From Dillenia suffruticosa (Eukaryota; Streptophyta; Magnoliopsida; Dilleniales; Dilleniaceae): 64,000 nucleotides of DNA. Every line of letters starts with the position of its first letter. Position 1 is the stretch's first letter. The position numbers and the translations under genes are program-made. Location of the stretch: the NCBI GenBank assembly GCA_033439265.1, contig JAVTVX010000027.1, positions 2,743,001-2,807,000 of the forward strand, in the 5' to 3' direction. Shown in pieces: positions 50,401 through 62,340 of the stretch. The notes beneath the pieces were generated by a model that was not told the origin of the DNA, did not search any database, and worked only from the letters and a program-made list of their open reading frames with translations.

Positions 50401-51456
50401 TGTGCACCTGTGAAAATCTAGAAGTAGACAAATACCTGGCTGAACAGCCGAGCTAGCTTGTCCTTGAGGTTGTGGACCTTGCAGTACTTGTTGTCCCTGT
50501 GGCTGTGGCTGTAAGTGGTGCTCTTTTTGTGATTGCAGGTCCTGTGAATCTTGTGGTGGCTGGGGCTGTGACTGAGGTTGTACCTGCGCTTGCCCTTCTG
50601 ATTGAGGTCGAGGTTGTTGTATCTGAATTTCTTCTCGTGACTGAGGTTGTGGCTGTGACTTAGGTTGTACCGGCGCTTTTTCTTGCCACTCAGGTTCTGC
50701 TTGATCTTGTGGCGGTGCCTCCGACTGAGACTGAATCAGCACTTGTTCTTTTGTCCGAGGTTGCTCTTGCTGTGACTGAGGCTGTATCTGCATTTGTTCT
50801 TGTGACTGAGGTTGTGGCCGTGACTTAGGTTGTACCTGCGCCTGTTCTTGTGACTGAGGCTGCATCTGCATCTGTTCTTTTGTCTGAGGTTGTGATTCCT
50901 GTGACTGAGGCTGCGTCTGCTTTTGTTCTTGTGACTGAAGTCGTGGTTGTAACTTCGGCTGAGGTTCTGGTAGTTGTTTCTGTGCATCTGACTGAGACTG
51001 TATCTGCACTTGTTCTTGTGACTGAGGTCTTGGTTGCAGGGTCTGTGGCTGTGGCTGTGGCAGCTCCGACTGAGGCTGTATTTGCGCTTGTTTTTGAGAT
51101 TGTGCACCTTGTGACTGAGGTTGTAGCTGTTGTTGGGGCTGTAGCTGTGGTTGCTGCCCACAAGTCTGTTCCAGGAAACCCCACGCAGCTCTGGCAGAGT
51201 CATTGCTGATAATCCGAGCAAGTATATCCGATGAACATGTCATTTGAATAGCGTGTAAAGCCATAGCATTTTTCTTTTGCCAAGTCTTGAAATACCCTTC
51301 GTCTTCTCCTGGTTTAGACTCCGCTGTGCCTTGAATGACATCCCAAAGATCTTGACCCTTTAGATAGTTTCTGAGGCATCTGCTCCATGTCATGTAGTTG
51401 TCCCCTTTTAGAGGTTCCGGAACTATTGCATACCGCACTCCTTGATTTGTCTGCAT
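47424..51456 (-). CDS. gag-like/PQ-repeat/ankyrin/PGG membrane protein
   Basis: Seven minus-strand exons: 51456-50436, 50198-49710, 49611-49458, 49374-49250, 49159-49112, 49001-48571 and 48047-47424. Phases agree throughout, giving 963 aa. Residues 1-110 resemble the copia-gag-derived DUF4219/UBN2 region (VPEPLKGDNYMTWSRCLRNY, ARAAWGFLEQTCG). About 110-335 is a Pro/Gln/Ser repeat. About 345-520 holds ankyrin repeats (GKTPLHLAVTAGHVEIVEEL, DGYTALAIAARGGTTQIAEI). About 630-756 holds further repeats, ending QMQRELQWFK. The last exon is a PGG domain (FTVPGGNDQNSG) with four hydrophobic helices. Exons 2-7 are the ITN1/ACD6-like layout of plasma-membrane ankyrin proteins used in stress and defence signalling. 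The fused gag-like N-terminus is the unusual part. A transposon sits about 115 bp upstream of the start. Expression is not shown. Confidence 0.85.
50470..51120 (-). repeat. Coding minisatellite, Pro/Gln/Ser-rich
   Basis: Imperfect repeats with a QPQSQEQMQIQPQSQ-like theme inside exon 1 of the ankyrin gene. The other frames on both strands stay open across it, which is a side effect of the repeat rather than evidence of overlapping genes. Confidence 0.8.
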
Positions 51457-51986
51457 AATTGATCCCGAATCTTTGCTGCTCAGATGATGATAGTAGAAAA
51501 GCTAAGCTAAGATTAAGTGAGATGAGGAAGAGAGATGATAATCCCAGATCTGTCAGAAGGGTATAGTGTTTGGTTAATTACATGTTTGGTTCCAGAACTT
51601 TGTCAAAATTTACAAATTAGTTCTTATATTTAAAAATATCATATTACAGTGCTCAAAGTTTTAAAACCGTAACTTATTGATCCTTCCGTTATAAATGTGA
51701 TAGAGTATCTGTTAACTGATGACAATGACGTGAAATAAAATGACAATTTAGATGGAGGTATGGATACTGATGCTGACGTGGTAGTTATTTTTTGGGATTC
51801 TGGTCTTTACATTCTTCTCAATAAATTTATAACTTCTCTCAACTTTGTTGCTCCACCGTGCCTCTCTCTCTCTCCCAGTCCTCAGATCACCCGTTTTTTA
51901 AGATCAAAGATAGAAACAACAAATTAAAAAAAAAAAAAAGAACAGCGAAATAATTTGAATGGGCAATTTTTGAGACAGTGAAACAA

Positions 51987-51990
<4 letters not shown>

Positions 51991-52029
<39 letters not shown>
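51991..52029. repeat. (TA)~19 microsatellite
   Basis: A pure TA run just before the copia 5' LTR. Confidence 0.95.
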
Positions 52030-52032
<3 letters not shown>

Positions 52033-52034
52033 TT

Positions 52035-52499
52035 TGTTGGTTTACGAAGTGATCGCGTGGGGCATAAAGTAAAAATTTTGAATTTTTATTTAAGGGGATA
52101 ATGGGTGGTTAAACCCTATTATCACATTCAAACAAAACACTCCTAATTTCTCTCAAAGATTTCAACTCCAACACAACCTACAACCTACGTGATGGGAATG
52201 TAACTTCTTGATTGAAAGCAAGAATAACGGATTTTTCTTAGAGAGAAAAAGAGAGAAAATACACCGATTGAGGGAATTTTCGGATCATCGGACTAAAGAT
52301 TGAGACGTTGTGATTCTGTGGTGATAGTTTGTTATACGTGACTATCATCCCGACTACGAGTTGTTCCCTTTCAGAGTTTGCGGTTTTCGAGATCTTCTGC
52401 ATCACCGATTGAGATATATCGTGAACTTAATATTTTACGATTCCGAAAAAATTATTTATTATTGCTTCCGCTGCGTGACTGAGTCACCATAATCTAACA
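52035..52499 (+). repeat. Copia 5' LTR
   Basis: 465 bp, TGTTGG...TAACA, ending immediately before the primer-binding site. It pairs with 58683-59140. Confidence 0.95.
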
Positions 52500-55400
52500 T
52501 TGGTATCAGAGCCAAGGTTAGAAATTTTTTTTAATAATTTTTTTTTCAGAATTAAATTTGGGTATAAATATATAGGGTATAAAATTTGGGATTCGGATCA
52601 CGGATGAGTTTCGTAAATCCAATTATACCACTGTGTTACCTAACTCACGTAGAACACGAAAAAAATTTTTTCGTAATTTTCTGAGCACGATTAGACCAAG
52701 AAAATTCCGGTTGAAACATTCGGCCGTGAATAGTGACAAAACCCTTCAACCCCAGATTTGGCGAGTTTTTAGGTCAAATCAGAACATGAAAATGGTAGAT
52801 ATGTATTTGTCTCTGCTAGATCTATATTTTGATATATATATTGCATGTTGTTTATACCGGAATGTGAGGATTTCGGAGATGGGTTGAAAAAACCCAGTTG
52901 CAGACAAATTCGGGTGAAGATGAAGCCCAACAATGGGGCGCGTGCACAACATGCGCGCGGAGGTGCGTTTGTGCCTAGGGACGTAGCGCGTGTTCCTCAC
53001 GCTCGCGTAGGCGCGTAAGGTCAACCGGTCCAAACCGGGTCTGGACCAAACTGGGTCAGACCCGACCCGCTACCGGGATCTGGGTTCTGACCCGCGCCCG
53101 CGTCCGGATCCGACCCGGGGATGCGGACTGTGCTCGTGCAGGCACGTGCCTGACGCGCTGCTCGTCTTGCACGCGCCCAGGCACATCCCCGGCGCGTGAG
53201 AGCGCGTGGGACGCACCGCCGAGGGTCTGGTGGCGCGTGAACCCTCATGGCAGCACGTAGGTTGTCCAAAAATTGGATTTTTCTAATTTTTGGGGAATTT
53301 GTGATAAAAAGTGACTATTTGTGGGTCTTTTATAGACCGTATCCCAATTCGAATGGTGAGAGGCAATCCCGGATTGTGGTGTATGGTGTCCGTTGACTCA
53401 TACGCTCGTCTTGGGGTCTGTACTCGAGTCATTTTGGTTTTGGTGATTCGTAAGGTACATAAAATTGTAAATTTAAGTATCAATTGTTACTAATGTCTTT
53501 TTTCTGTGTAACAGAGACATGACTGCTACGAAAACTGTCGTTCTAGATCTCGTTAAGAGAGATAAGCTGAACGATGACAATTATGATATTTGGCACCGGA
53601 AAGTTCAGTTTGTCTTCGAGGAACAAGAACTCGGGAAAGTTCTTAATAACGAGATGGTGGATCCCGGGGAGGGTACCACGGCACAAGCACGATGGGATCA
53701 GGAGGTATATTGTGCTTGGAAAAATAAGGATAGCCAAGCGAGGGTGATCCTTCTTAGCTGCATGCACGATGAGCTGATTCAGATTTACGAGCAGTATCCT
53801 ACTGCACAGTCGATTTGGCATACTCTGAGAGAGCAATATGGTGCCCCGTCAGCTCCTAAGGCGAGGATGCTGACCTATAAATTCATCACTTACAAGAAGA
53901 TGCACGATCATACAATGAAACAGCATTTAATGCACATGTCGAGTATGATCGCCTCTCTGAAAAATATGGGGGAGCCAATGTCTAATGAGTTTCAGGTACT
54001 GGGTGTGATCCAGTCCTTGCCTAACTCCTGGGATGTGGTTAAGACCTATCTCACGCACACTGAGAGTATTCATACTTTCACGGACGTGAGTAGGCACTGT
54101 GAGCTCGAGGAAGAGCGTCAGGAGGTGGCAAGGTCTTCTTCTGCTCATGCTAATATTGCGGAGTCGAGTAAGGGCTCTCGGGGTTTAAAGCGTAAGTGGC
54201 GCAAGCATGAGAAGAAGGCCAAGGGCCAAGGCAAGAAGAAGCAACCTGCCAAGACCGACGACAAAGAACAGAAGCGCAAGAAGAAAGAGCTCGATAAGAG
54301 CAAAGTCCAATGCTATGTTTGTGGCAAGCTTGGACATTTCGCACTTGAGTATGGTGAGCGAATGATATGTCCTTTTTCTTTACATGGTTTGAGTTACGTG
54401 TCATCTAGTGTGATACTCATTAACTCTTCTCTTTTGTGGATTGTAGACTCAGGAGCCACGGACCATGTAGCTCGGGACAGGAGCGCATACGTGGAGTTCC
54501 GCCTTTTAAGTCCTCAGGCGAGGAGGCTGTACGTGGGGAATTAAGCATTTGTAAAAGTGAAAGGGATTGACACTTGCAAGCTATTGCTACGAAGTGACCA
54601 AGTCTTATATCTTCATGATGTTCTGTATGCTCCTGAGATTAAGCAGAATCTAGTATCTGTCCGATCTTTGGATTTGCTAGGATATTCAGTATTGTTGGGA
54701 AACTCTAGAGTTTCCATTACTTATAGCAGTTCTTTAATTTGTTCCAGTTTGGTCCATGAGGGAGTTTATGTACTGGATATGATTTCATCTTATGAGATTA
54801 TTTTTCTACTACTATTGCTTTTGCATCAGATAGTGTAGTGGATGATGTGAATGTATAACATAATAGGCTTGGCCACATAGGGCAAGAGAGGATGACCCGG
54901 TTAGCTACCAGTGGCTTGTTGGGCCCGCTAACCAAGATGTAGTTGTCCGTATGTGAGTTTTGTCTTGTGGGCAAAGCCACTAGAAAACCATTTGGGAAAG
55001 CAATTAGAGCTGAGACTCAATTACAATTGGTCCATTCCGACATTTGCGAACCCATGAATGTGAGATCCCGAAACGGAGCCACGTATTTTATTACGTTTAT
55101 AGACGATTACACGCGTTTCAGTTACGTTTACCTGATTTCGCACAAGTCTGAGGCACTAAAATACTTTACGAGGTTTATCAGTGAGGTTGAAAATCAGCTA
55201 CACTTAAGAGTCAAAACTCTCAAAACCGATCGGGGGCGTGAGTATCTGTCTGAACAATTAAAAGAGCTTTGTTCTGATAGAGGTATTACGAAACATTTAA
55301 CTATTTCTGCTACTCTTCAGCAGAACGGAGTAGCCTAGAAAAGGAATAGGACTCTGTTGGAGATGGTGAGGTCGATGATGGCACAGGCCAACTTACCTAT

Positions 55401-58400
55401 CTCTTATTGGGGGGATGCGTTGTTGACTGCGGCCTATGTCCTTAACCGCGTTCTGACAAAGTCTGTAGTCAGCACCCCATACGAGCTTTGGACAGGGAGA
55501 TAGCCTGATTTTAGCCACTTCAGACCATAGGGTTGCGCTACGTATGTTCGTGATTCCTCGCACCAGTACGGCAAGTTAGGCTCGCGAGGAAAGAATTGTA
55601 TCTTTATTAGATATTTTGAACAATCCAAAGGATATGTGTTCCTAAGAAAACATACGGACGGCACTGTCACTGAGATAAAATCTCGTGATATTACATTTCT
55701 CGAGAGTGATTTCCCTAAAAGAGGAGAAATCGATCAAAATCTTACCTTCTACGAGATGGATGAGCCTAGTGGCTCAGCCGAATCCAGTGACGGGACTCAA
55801 GAGCCGATTATGGATCTTGGTCTTAGTGGGATCAATCCATCTAAAGGTATGAGATCTCTCTCTCCTCGAAAGAGTAGTCGGGGACAAGTGCCACGTCGTT
55901 GTTTCCCGATTGAGGATAAGATCCTCATTGTGACTCCTGAGGACGATAAAGAGTCGAGGACTACACATGAGTCTCTCGAGGGTTCAGCAAAGGACCAATG
56001 GTTACAGGCCATGCACGAGGAAATGGAATCAATGAGAGTCAACGAAATCTGGGAGCTAGTTGACTTACCTGAGGAAAGAAAGGCCATTGGAAACAAGTGG
56101 GTTTTCAAAATTAAAAGAAAAGCCGACGGATTGATTAAGAGATACAATGCCAGTCTGGTAGCCAAGGGTTACACGCAAACTAAGGGCATTGACTACGAGA
56201 AAACTTTCTCCCCAGTAGTCAAATTTACTTCAATCTGTTTACTTTTGGCGATTGTCGCTAGTATGGATCTTGAGTTACACCAGATGGACGTTAAGACCGC
56301 TTTTCTTAACGGGAGCCTAGATGAAGAGATCTACATGGAACAGCCCCCTGGGTTTGTTTTGGTAGGTCAAGAGGACAAGATCTGTCGACTTCGGAAGTCG
56401 ATATACGGTCTAAAGCAATCATCTAGGCGGTGGTACCTAAGATTTCACAAGGAGGTGATATCTTACGGTTTTACAATGGTCGAAGAGGATCATTGTGTCT
56501 ATCTGATTCGATCCGATAACTCCTTTGTGATTCTGTCGTTGTATGTGGATGACATAATGTTGGCTGGGAACAACATTAAGTATTTAATGACCATCAAAGC
56601 ATGGTTGTCATCCAATTTCGACATAAAAGACATGGGTGAAGCTGAATTCATCCTCGGAGTTAAGATCAAGAGGGATCGCTCGAGAAAGATGTTGGCTCTT
56701 TCACAAGAGACCTACATTAAGAAAATTCTCGAGTGTTTTGAGATGAATGATTGTAATCCCATAGATACTCTGATCGCCAAAGGTGAAGGCCTGAGCTTGG
56801 ACATGTGTCCGAAATAGGAATAAGTAAGGGCAATGAGTAAAATACCTTACTCCAGTGCAGTAGGAAGTTTAATGTGCGTAATGTTGTGTACTAGACCGGA
56901 CATTTGTTATGCAGTTGTCTGGTGAGCAGATATCAGGCAAATCCTGGAAGGGGTCACTGGAGAGCGGTGAAAAGGATTTTCCGATATCTAAAAGGAACTG
57001 CAAACTTCTCCTTGAGTTACGGAGGAGGCGATTTGTGCCTTGTAGGCTATTCAGACGCCGACTGGAGAGGTGATTTGGATAAGCGCAAATCGACATTAGG
57101 TTTTGATTTCTTGCTCAATGGCGGGGCCATCTCTTGGAGCAGTAAGAAGCAAACATGTGTTGCTCTATTTACAATAAAGGCTGAGTTCGTGGCATGCTCA
57201 GTTGCAGCTCATGAGAGTGTTTGGCTCCGGAGACTACTAAATGACTTAGGAATTGTAGCGGATAGTGGGAGATCTGTAATGATTTATTGTGATAATCAGG
57301 CCGCTATCGCTTACACTCGAGATCCTAAGTTTCATAGTAGGACTAAACACATCGACACCAGATACCATTATGTTAGAGACATCATCGAGAAGGGTGAAGT
57401 GACCGTCAAGTACATTTCGACACACAGCATGGTGGCTGACCCCTTCACTAAACCCATCACTAAAGACTCTTTTTTAGGGCATAGAGAGTCATTGGGTTTG
57501 AATATTTACTGGCATTTCTCAGTTTGTACTTATTGATGACGTTGATGTTTATTGATTTTATATATATGATTATAGTGCATTATTCAGTCACTTTTGTATT
57601 ATATTTTTCATTTAATGCATTTACTTTTAATTATCATATATATGTTCTGTGATATAATAATAGATATGTCGGGCAAGCGAGGTCGACTATCTCACACGAG
57701 TGACCACCTCCAACTTTGAGTGAGCGAGGATGAAACGGTTTTTAGCTGTAAGAGGTTTTGAGAGTGGCCCTACTAGAACATAAGTCGCCCTGATACGTGT
57801 TCAAGATGAGGTCATATGTGATATGAACGACATGGAAGTACCCACATCCATGTTGCCTGTGAGTAGCCAGGTTTGAGATCTCGGATATCACTTGTTATTT
57901 GTGATATTGTCTCTTAGGTACTCTTTTTAAGATTTCTGGATAAAGTTTTATGTGTGAACTGCGTCCCCATACCTGCACAGTGTTAGAGAAATCTGACATA
58001 TGTCCCTTTGAGAGATGGGGGAATAACACTGTGGCACGTATTTCATATCACGTGTGAAAAGACGACTTGAGATAGTGAGAGCTATATTACTTGAGACAAT
58101 AACTTAAAATTTATCCCCAAACCCCACTGTGTGAGAGTCGAGATCCATTGGGTGGGATCTCTTGTACTCTTATTACTTTCGACTGTCTCTTGAGATTATG
58201 ATTCAGTATTTGTTACTTTAGTCTGTTTACCAATGGTCCGGAAGATAAATTGAGATTTGAGGGACAGATTTAGGAAATCAGCTGAATTGAGATCGATAGA
58301 TTCGAGTTTGGAAAAATGAAAACCAATTGACATTGCATTATTATGTTGTATTCACCGACCGGTCTTTTATGTTCATCTATGTAGAGATTTGAACATAATA

Positions 58401-58682
58401 GTGGATACATAGTCGAATGATATTTGGAGATTACTTTTAGTGAGGAAAGTAGCTCGATAGATGTAATTAGTCTTGGATCTGGGGTACAACGAGCTTTCTT
58501 ATGATGCTAACGGTGACTACTCGATCATCCTAATAGGTGTGTCGAGAAGTCTTTGTTTGCAGGTGTACTCGCTAGTCGCACGACGTCCAATCTTGTATGA
58601 AAGTCCAGTAGGATGATATAGTAGATCGCATGAGTTGTGATCTCGTGATAGATGAAAAATACCCTCGTGTGTAAGTGGGAGA

Positions 58683-59140
58683 TGTTGGTTTATGAAGTGC
58701 CCACATGGGGCATAAAATAAAAATTTTGAATTTTTACTTAAGGGGATAATGGGTGGTTAAACCCCATTATCTCATTCAACCAAAACATTCCTAACTTCTT
58801 TCAAAGATTTCAACTGCAACACAACCTACGTGATGGGAATGTAACTTCTTGATTGAAAGCAAGAATAAGGGATTTTTTTTAGAGAGAAAAAGAGAGAAAA
58901 TACACCGATTGAGGGAATTTTCGGATCATCGGACTAAGGATTGAGACGCTGTGATTCTACGGTGATAGTTCGTTATACGTAGCTATCATCCCGACTACGA
59001 GTTGTTCCTTTTTAGAGTTTACGGTTTTCGAGATCTTTTGTATCACTGATTGAAATATACCGTGAACTTGATATTTTACGATTTCGAAAAAATTATTTAT
59101 TATTGTTTCCGCTGCGTAATTGAATCACTATAATCTAACA
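58683..59140 (+). repeat. Copia 3' LTR
   Basis: 458 bp, preceded by the purine tract AAGTGGGAGA. It differs from the 5' LTR at about 38 positions by eye, mostly transitions, plus a small length difference in a short internal repeat. The flanks GCATT and TCATT agree at four of five target-site bases. Confidence 0.95.
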
Positions 59141-59542
59141 TCATTACATTACATTAATTTGCATCATCATCATATGTTCAGAATCTTGATCATTTTTTTG
59201 TTACATAATAAACCCCAAAAAATTACAAAACGGAAGAAAAAAGGAACAGAATAATCCGGTGAAGTCATCCGCATCGTCACCCGCTACCCCAAGATTTCTA
59301 TACAAAAAACAAGCGCTGATAAATTTTTGAATATTTTTGTAAATCAGAAAACCCCAGCACCACCCCCCAAAAAGAGTTCTTCACTCTCTTCAACCAATTT
59401 GTTTTTTTTTACTCCAGATTATATACAATGTTTTCTTCGTTCTTGCCATTCTCTTTTGCTACCCACCACTCGTAATACAATTTATAAAAATGCGATGGGA
59501 AAAACCGAAATCCCTAGAAGGCCACCGATCCAAAATCCCACA

Positions 59543-59846
59543 TCACATAACAAGCTCCAAAACCCAATCCACATCAGGACCCGAAGAATTAACGTTAGGA
59601 GAAGGCTCAACCTTTCCAAGAGAGTTCTCCCTTCTCAGCTTATCAAACATCTTCGCCCGTAAATCCTTACCCGACTCGACCCGCTCCATAACAGGTTCTT
59701 CCTCGATCCCATTCTCCCCAAAATCCAGATGGCCAACTCCGTTCGGTTTCCCAGTTGGTGTAGATGGAAGACTACAAACCCATTTCTCAAAACCGACATC
59801 CTGGGAGACGTTCCAAACGGCCGACTTAACTGCAAATGCCTGATAG
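59543..59846 (-). pseudogene. Captured host-gene fragment inside the DNA transposon
   Basis: From a TCAG acceptor-like site at about 59847 the minus strand is open for some 100 codons to a TGA: AFAVKSAVWNVSQDVGFEKW, then VCSLPSTPTGKPNGVGHLDF, then SGKDLRAKMFDKLRRENSLG, ending VDWVLELVM. Codon use and composition look like a real terminal exon. I do not recognise the protein. Its position inside terminal inverted repeats suggests transduplication. Confidence 0.55.
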
Positions 59847-60385
59847 AACCCACCATCTCATCAGCTGATTTTTATTACAAGGAAGTTGGGTTTTTTTCCC
59901 GAGGGGTTGGTTTTGTGTTCAGCGGTGGTTTGGATTTACGATGAGGAGGAAAAGGTTAGGAGAGGTGGTATCCATGGTAAGGAAAAGGGAGGGAGAGAGA
60001 GAGAGGGAGAGACGGTGGAGCAATAAAGAATAGAGAGGTAACAAACTTATTCGGAAGATGGAAAGCCCAGAATCCCAAAACACAAACGACGTGGAACATC
60101 ATGTCAGCAATAAAATGGTTTGGCACTGCCACATCAGCTACATGCTGATGTGGCAACATGAGTTGCCTTTTGAAGTCGGCACGACAATAACACGTCAGGA
60201 TCCACATTTCCACCTAAGTTGTCACATTATTTCATGACAGCGCTTCACGGAAAATCTGTCATCGTCTATACGGAAGGACCAGTTTTAAGTTTGAGGACCA
60301 TAATGTAATATTTTTATCTACATAGACTAATTTATGAAATTCAAGTAAATTCAGAGGACTAACATGTAATTAACCCATCGCTGTT

Positions 60386-61020
60386 TGTTTGGTTCCCCCA
60401 AAGATAAAATGATTAAAAAATGACCTTGCAGTGACGTTTAGCAGACACAATTAGTATATTCCAAACAAATTAAATTAACTGTTGGAATGGTTAACCAGCT
60501 GTTGTTTCAACGCCAGTGAACTGGCCAAAAATAAATAAAAAAGAATCCAGTTGCAGTGGTTCACATCCTGCACCAGAAATTTTGAACCCCAGAAGATACA
60601 TTCACCAGGCAAAATCACCAAAGTCCTTCCCATGGCTATCTGTTTGAGAAAGCTTAATTTTATTTAATTATTTTATTAAAACTCAAAAGATTTTTTTTGT
60701 AGAAAACGAGAAATTTTTGTAAATAAAATTTGAAAATTTTATATTAAAAAATTAAATTATTACTCTAGAATAATATTTCATTGAAAAATTGCTCGACGTT
60801 CCCCCAAAAACGACCTCAAGACGATATTTCTGTAATAAATTAAATAGTTTAAATCACTAAAACGTGCAGTATTTTTTATTTCCCCCGCTTATATGAGCTG
60901 ATAAAGGACTCCCCAATAATCTCTCTCTCGGGCAGGCAACAACGGAAGAGTATTATTTAATTACATTTGTGATTCCAAAATTCAATCATCATGCTTGTAG
61001 TTTAATAGAATGTGCTTTAA
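60386..61020. other. Intergenic, no gene seen
   Basis: Short AT-rich spacer. No domain or repeat signature recognised. Confidence 0.5.
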
Positions 61021-61129
61021 CGTCCCTCAAGGACAGCTCAAGGACAGCTCAAGTGGTAAAATCTCCCCACTTTCATCATTCCTTTTCTAATTCGAACCTG
61101 CTTAGTTGTATCCACTTGTAAAAAAAATA
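61021..61129 (+). mobile_element. Short SINE with perfect 12-bp target duplication
   Basis: AATGTGCTTTAA stands at both 61009-61020 and 61130-61141. The 109-bp insert has an A-box-like AGCTCAAGTGGTAA, a B-box-like AATTCGAACCTG, and an A-rich tail. Near its head CAAGGACAGCT is tandemly doubled. This is a tRNA-derived SINE, not a tRNA gene. Confidence 0.8.
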
Positions 61130-61389
61130 AATGTGCTTTAATAAAACCGATCTACTTGACATTGAGGCAGCCCCATGAACTAGTTCTCGGTCGCAGCTTT
61201 CTCCTTTCTGTGTCTTTGGCTTGAATTGGAATCTTCTTGCAGGATAAGCACTTTGGCACTAAAAATTCTCTGCATTGTACTTAAGAAAGATGGTTCTTCT
61301 CATATTATTGCTTCTCTTCACATCATTGTCTTGCAAAATCAGAAAAAGAAAAAGAAAAAGAACACAGAGGAAGATACATGACATAAGTT

Positions 61390-62340
61390 AGCAGCACCAA
61401 CATTTTCCATGCATGTCAAACATGCTACTCCAAAAGTGGAGACGAAAATCTCAACGAGGAGTGGGAATTGCAAAAGAGCAAAAAGGGTGACAGAAATACT
61501 AGCAAACAACATTGTAGGTAACAAAGCACAATGACAATGTAGTAGGTAAGGATCTGAGGAAGTCGGCTTCTGTTTAGCGTGATGTGAGAATTCCTTGGAA
61601 CATTTGTACACATGTTAAGAGAATAGAGATGATGCATCTCATCCGACATTATGAAAACCATACGGTGGTCCGTACGAGTTTGACAGTTGGTTCCGTTAGG
61701 AATGGTAATGGCTGCAGCAAACATGATAGGAGCGATAAGAGCAGCCCCAACAGTTTAAGGTGTTGCAGTGTCTTGCATCCATTTCTCATCTGCTTTGGGT
61801 TTTGTGTGTTGTTCCGTGAACAAAACCGGGGGTGTTTTCCCTGCGGCATTCCCTTTCTCCTTGAACTTTGGCCGCACAATGCCCTATGCTTCCTACAAAT
61901 TAGAATCCAAAGAACAAGAGAGAGAGAGAGGATTTTTTTTTTTTTTAATTATGACATTAATACTAATACCTTATACCATTGGAGTCCTCTTTGCATTTGC
62001 AGGGCAGCCCCAGAAATTCCATCAAGCTGATTGTAAGCTGCAAGAATTGCGACTACATGCAATATGCTGTTTTCCTCTTTGTCAACATTAGTAGCTACAA
62101 ATGGCTTCTTAGTAGTCATTGTATACAATAGGCTCAAGACTTTGTCTTGGTGCCTAAGAGTTGCATGTTGTATTACACTACCACCATTAGGATTGTTGAG
62201 ATCCATGGCTTCAGCCTAGAATTTCCTGACCTTGATGACCAACCCAATAATACCATTTGAAGCAGCATCAGAAATGGCAGGAAGAAATTCGATTTGATTG
62301 AGCCGTTGAGGGTCCAAAACCAGCAACTCTAGGCATATGC
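61390..62340 (-). pseudogene. Ankyrin/PGG gene relic, minus strand
   Basis: About 62206-61975 encodes MDLNNPNGGSVIQHATLRHQ, ILHVVAILAAYNQLDGISG and AALQMQRGLQWYK, matching exon 6 of the 47.4-51.5 kb gene. About 61895-61430 carries PGG-exon pieces in changing frames, ending FALLQFPLLVEIFVSTFGVA. Other exons are absent, and frame breaks and stops show a dead copy. Confidence 0.8.

Larger units (their letters stand above)
52035..59140 (+). mobile_element. Ty1/copia LTR retrotransposon, near full length, broken
   Basis: A fossil copia element of about 7.1 kb. Parts in order: 5' LTR; a primer-binding site (TGGTATCAGAGC) directly after it; a leader of about 1 kb; gag (53519 to about 54350); protease (about 54430-54540); integrase (about 54560-55640); reverse transcriptase (about 55640-56820); RNase H (about 56900-57536); an unusually long non-coding 3' region of about 1.1 kb; a short polypurine tract; and the 3' LTR. 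The order integrase before reverse transcriptase marks copia. It looks structurally complete, but the coding region has roughly four to six breaks. The LTRs differ by about 8% by eye, suggesting a few million years. It is inserted in the transposon at 51572-60375. Confidence 0.95.
51572..60375. mobile_element. DNA transposon with ~200-bp TIRs (Mutator-like?), nested
   Basis: The left end GGTTAATTACATGTTTGGTTCC and the complement of the right end GGTTAATTACATGTTAGTCCTC start a pair of inverted repeats that stay alignable for about 200 bp. Shared segments include AAATTAGT, CTCAAA, TCCTTCCGT, GTGAC/ATGACAA and GGAT(A/C)CTGA. Without the copia insert the element is about 1.7 kb. Long TIRs and a captured gene piece suggest a Mutator-like, pack-type non-autonomous element. 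The flanks ATAGTGTTT and ATCGCTGTTT may be an eroded target duplication. No transposase is seen. Confidence 0.7.

Noticed and set aside
50736-51221. Additional long open frames antisense and out of frame in the PQ-rich exon
   Set aside because: The repeat lacks stops in most frames. The minus-strand frame with gag-like and spliced ankyrin continuation is the real one.
52633-53269. Short open frames in the copia leader
   Set aside because: They lie between the primer site and gag and match no gene. They are explained by the GC-rich leader.
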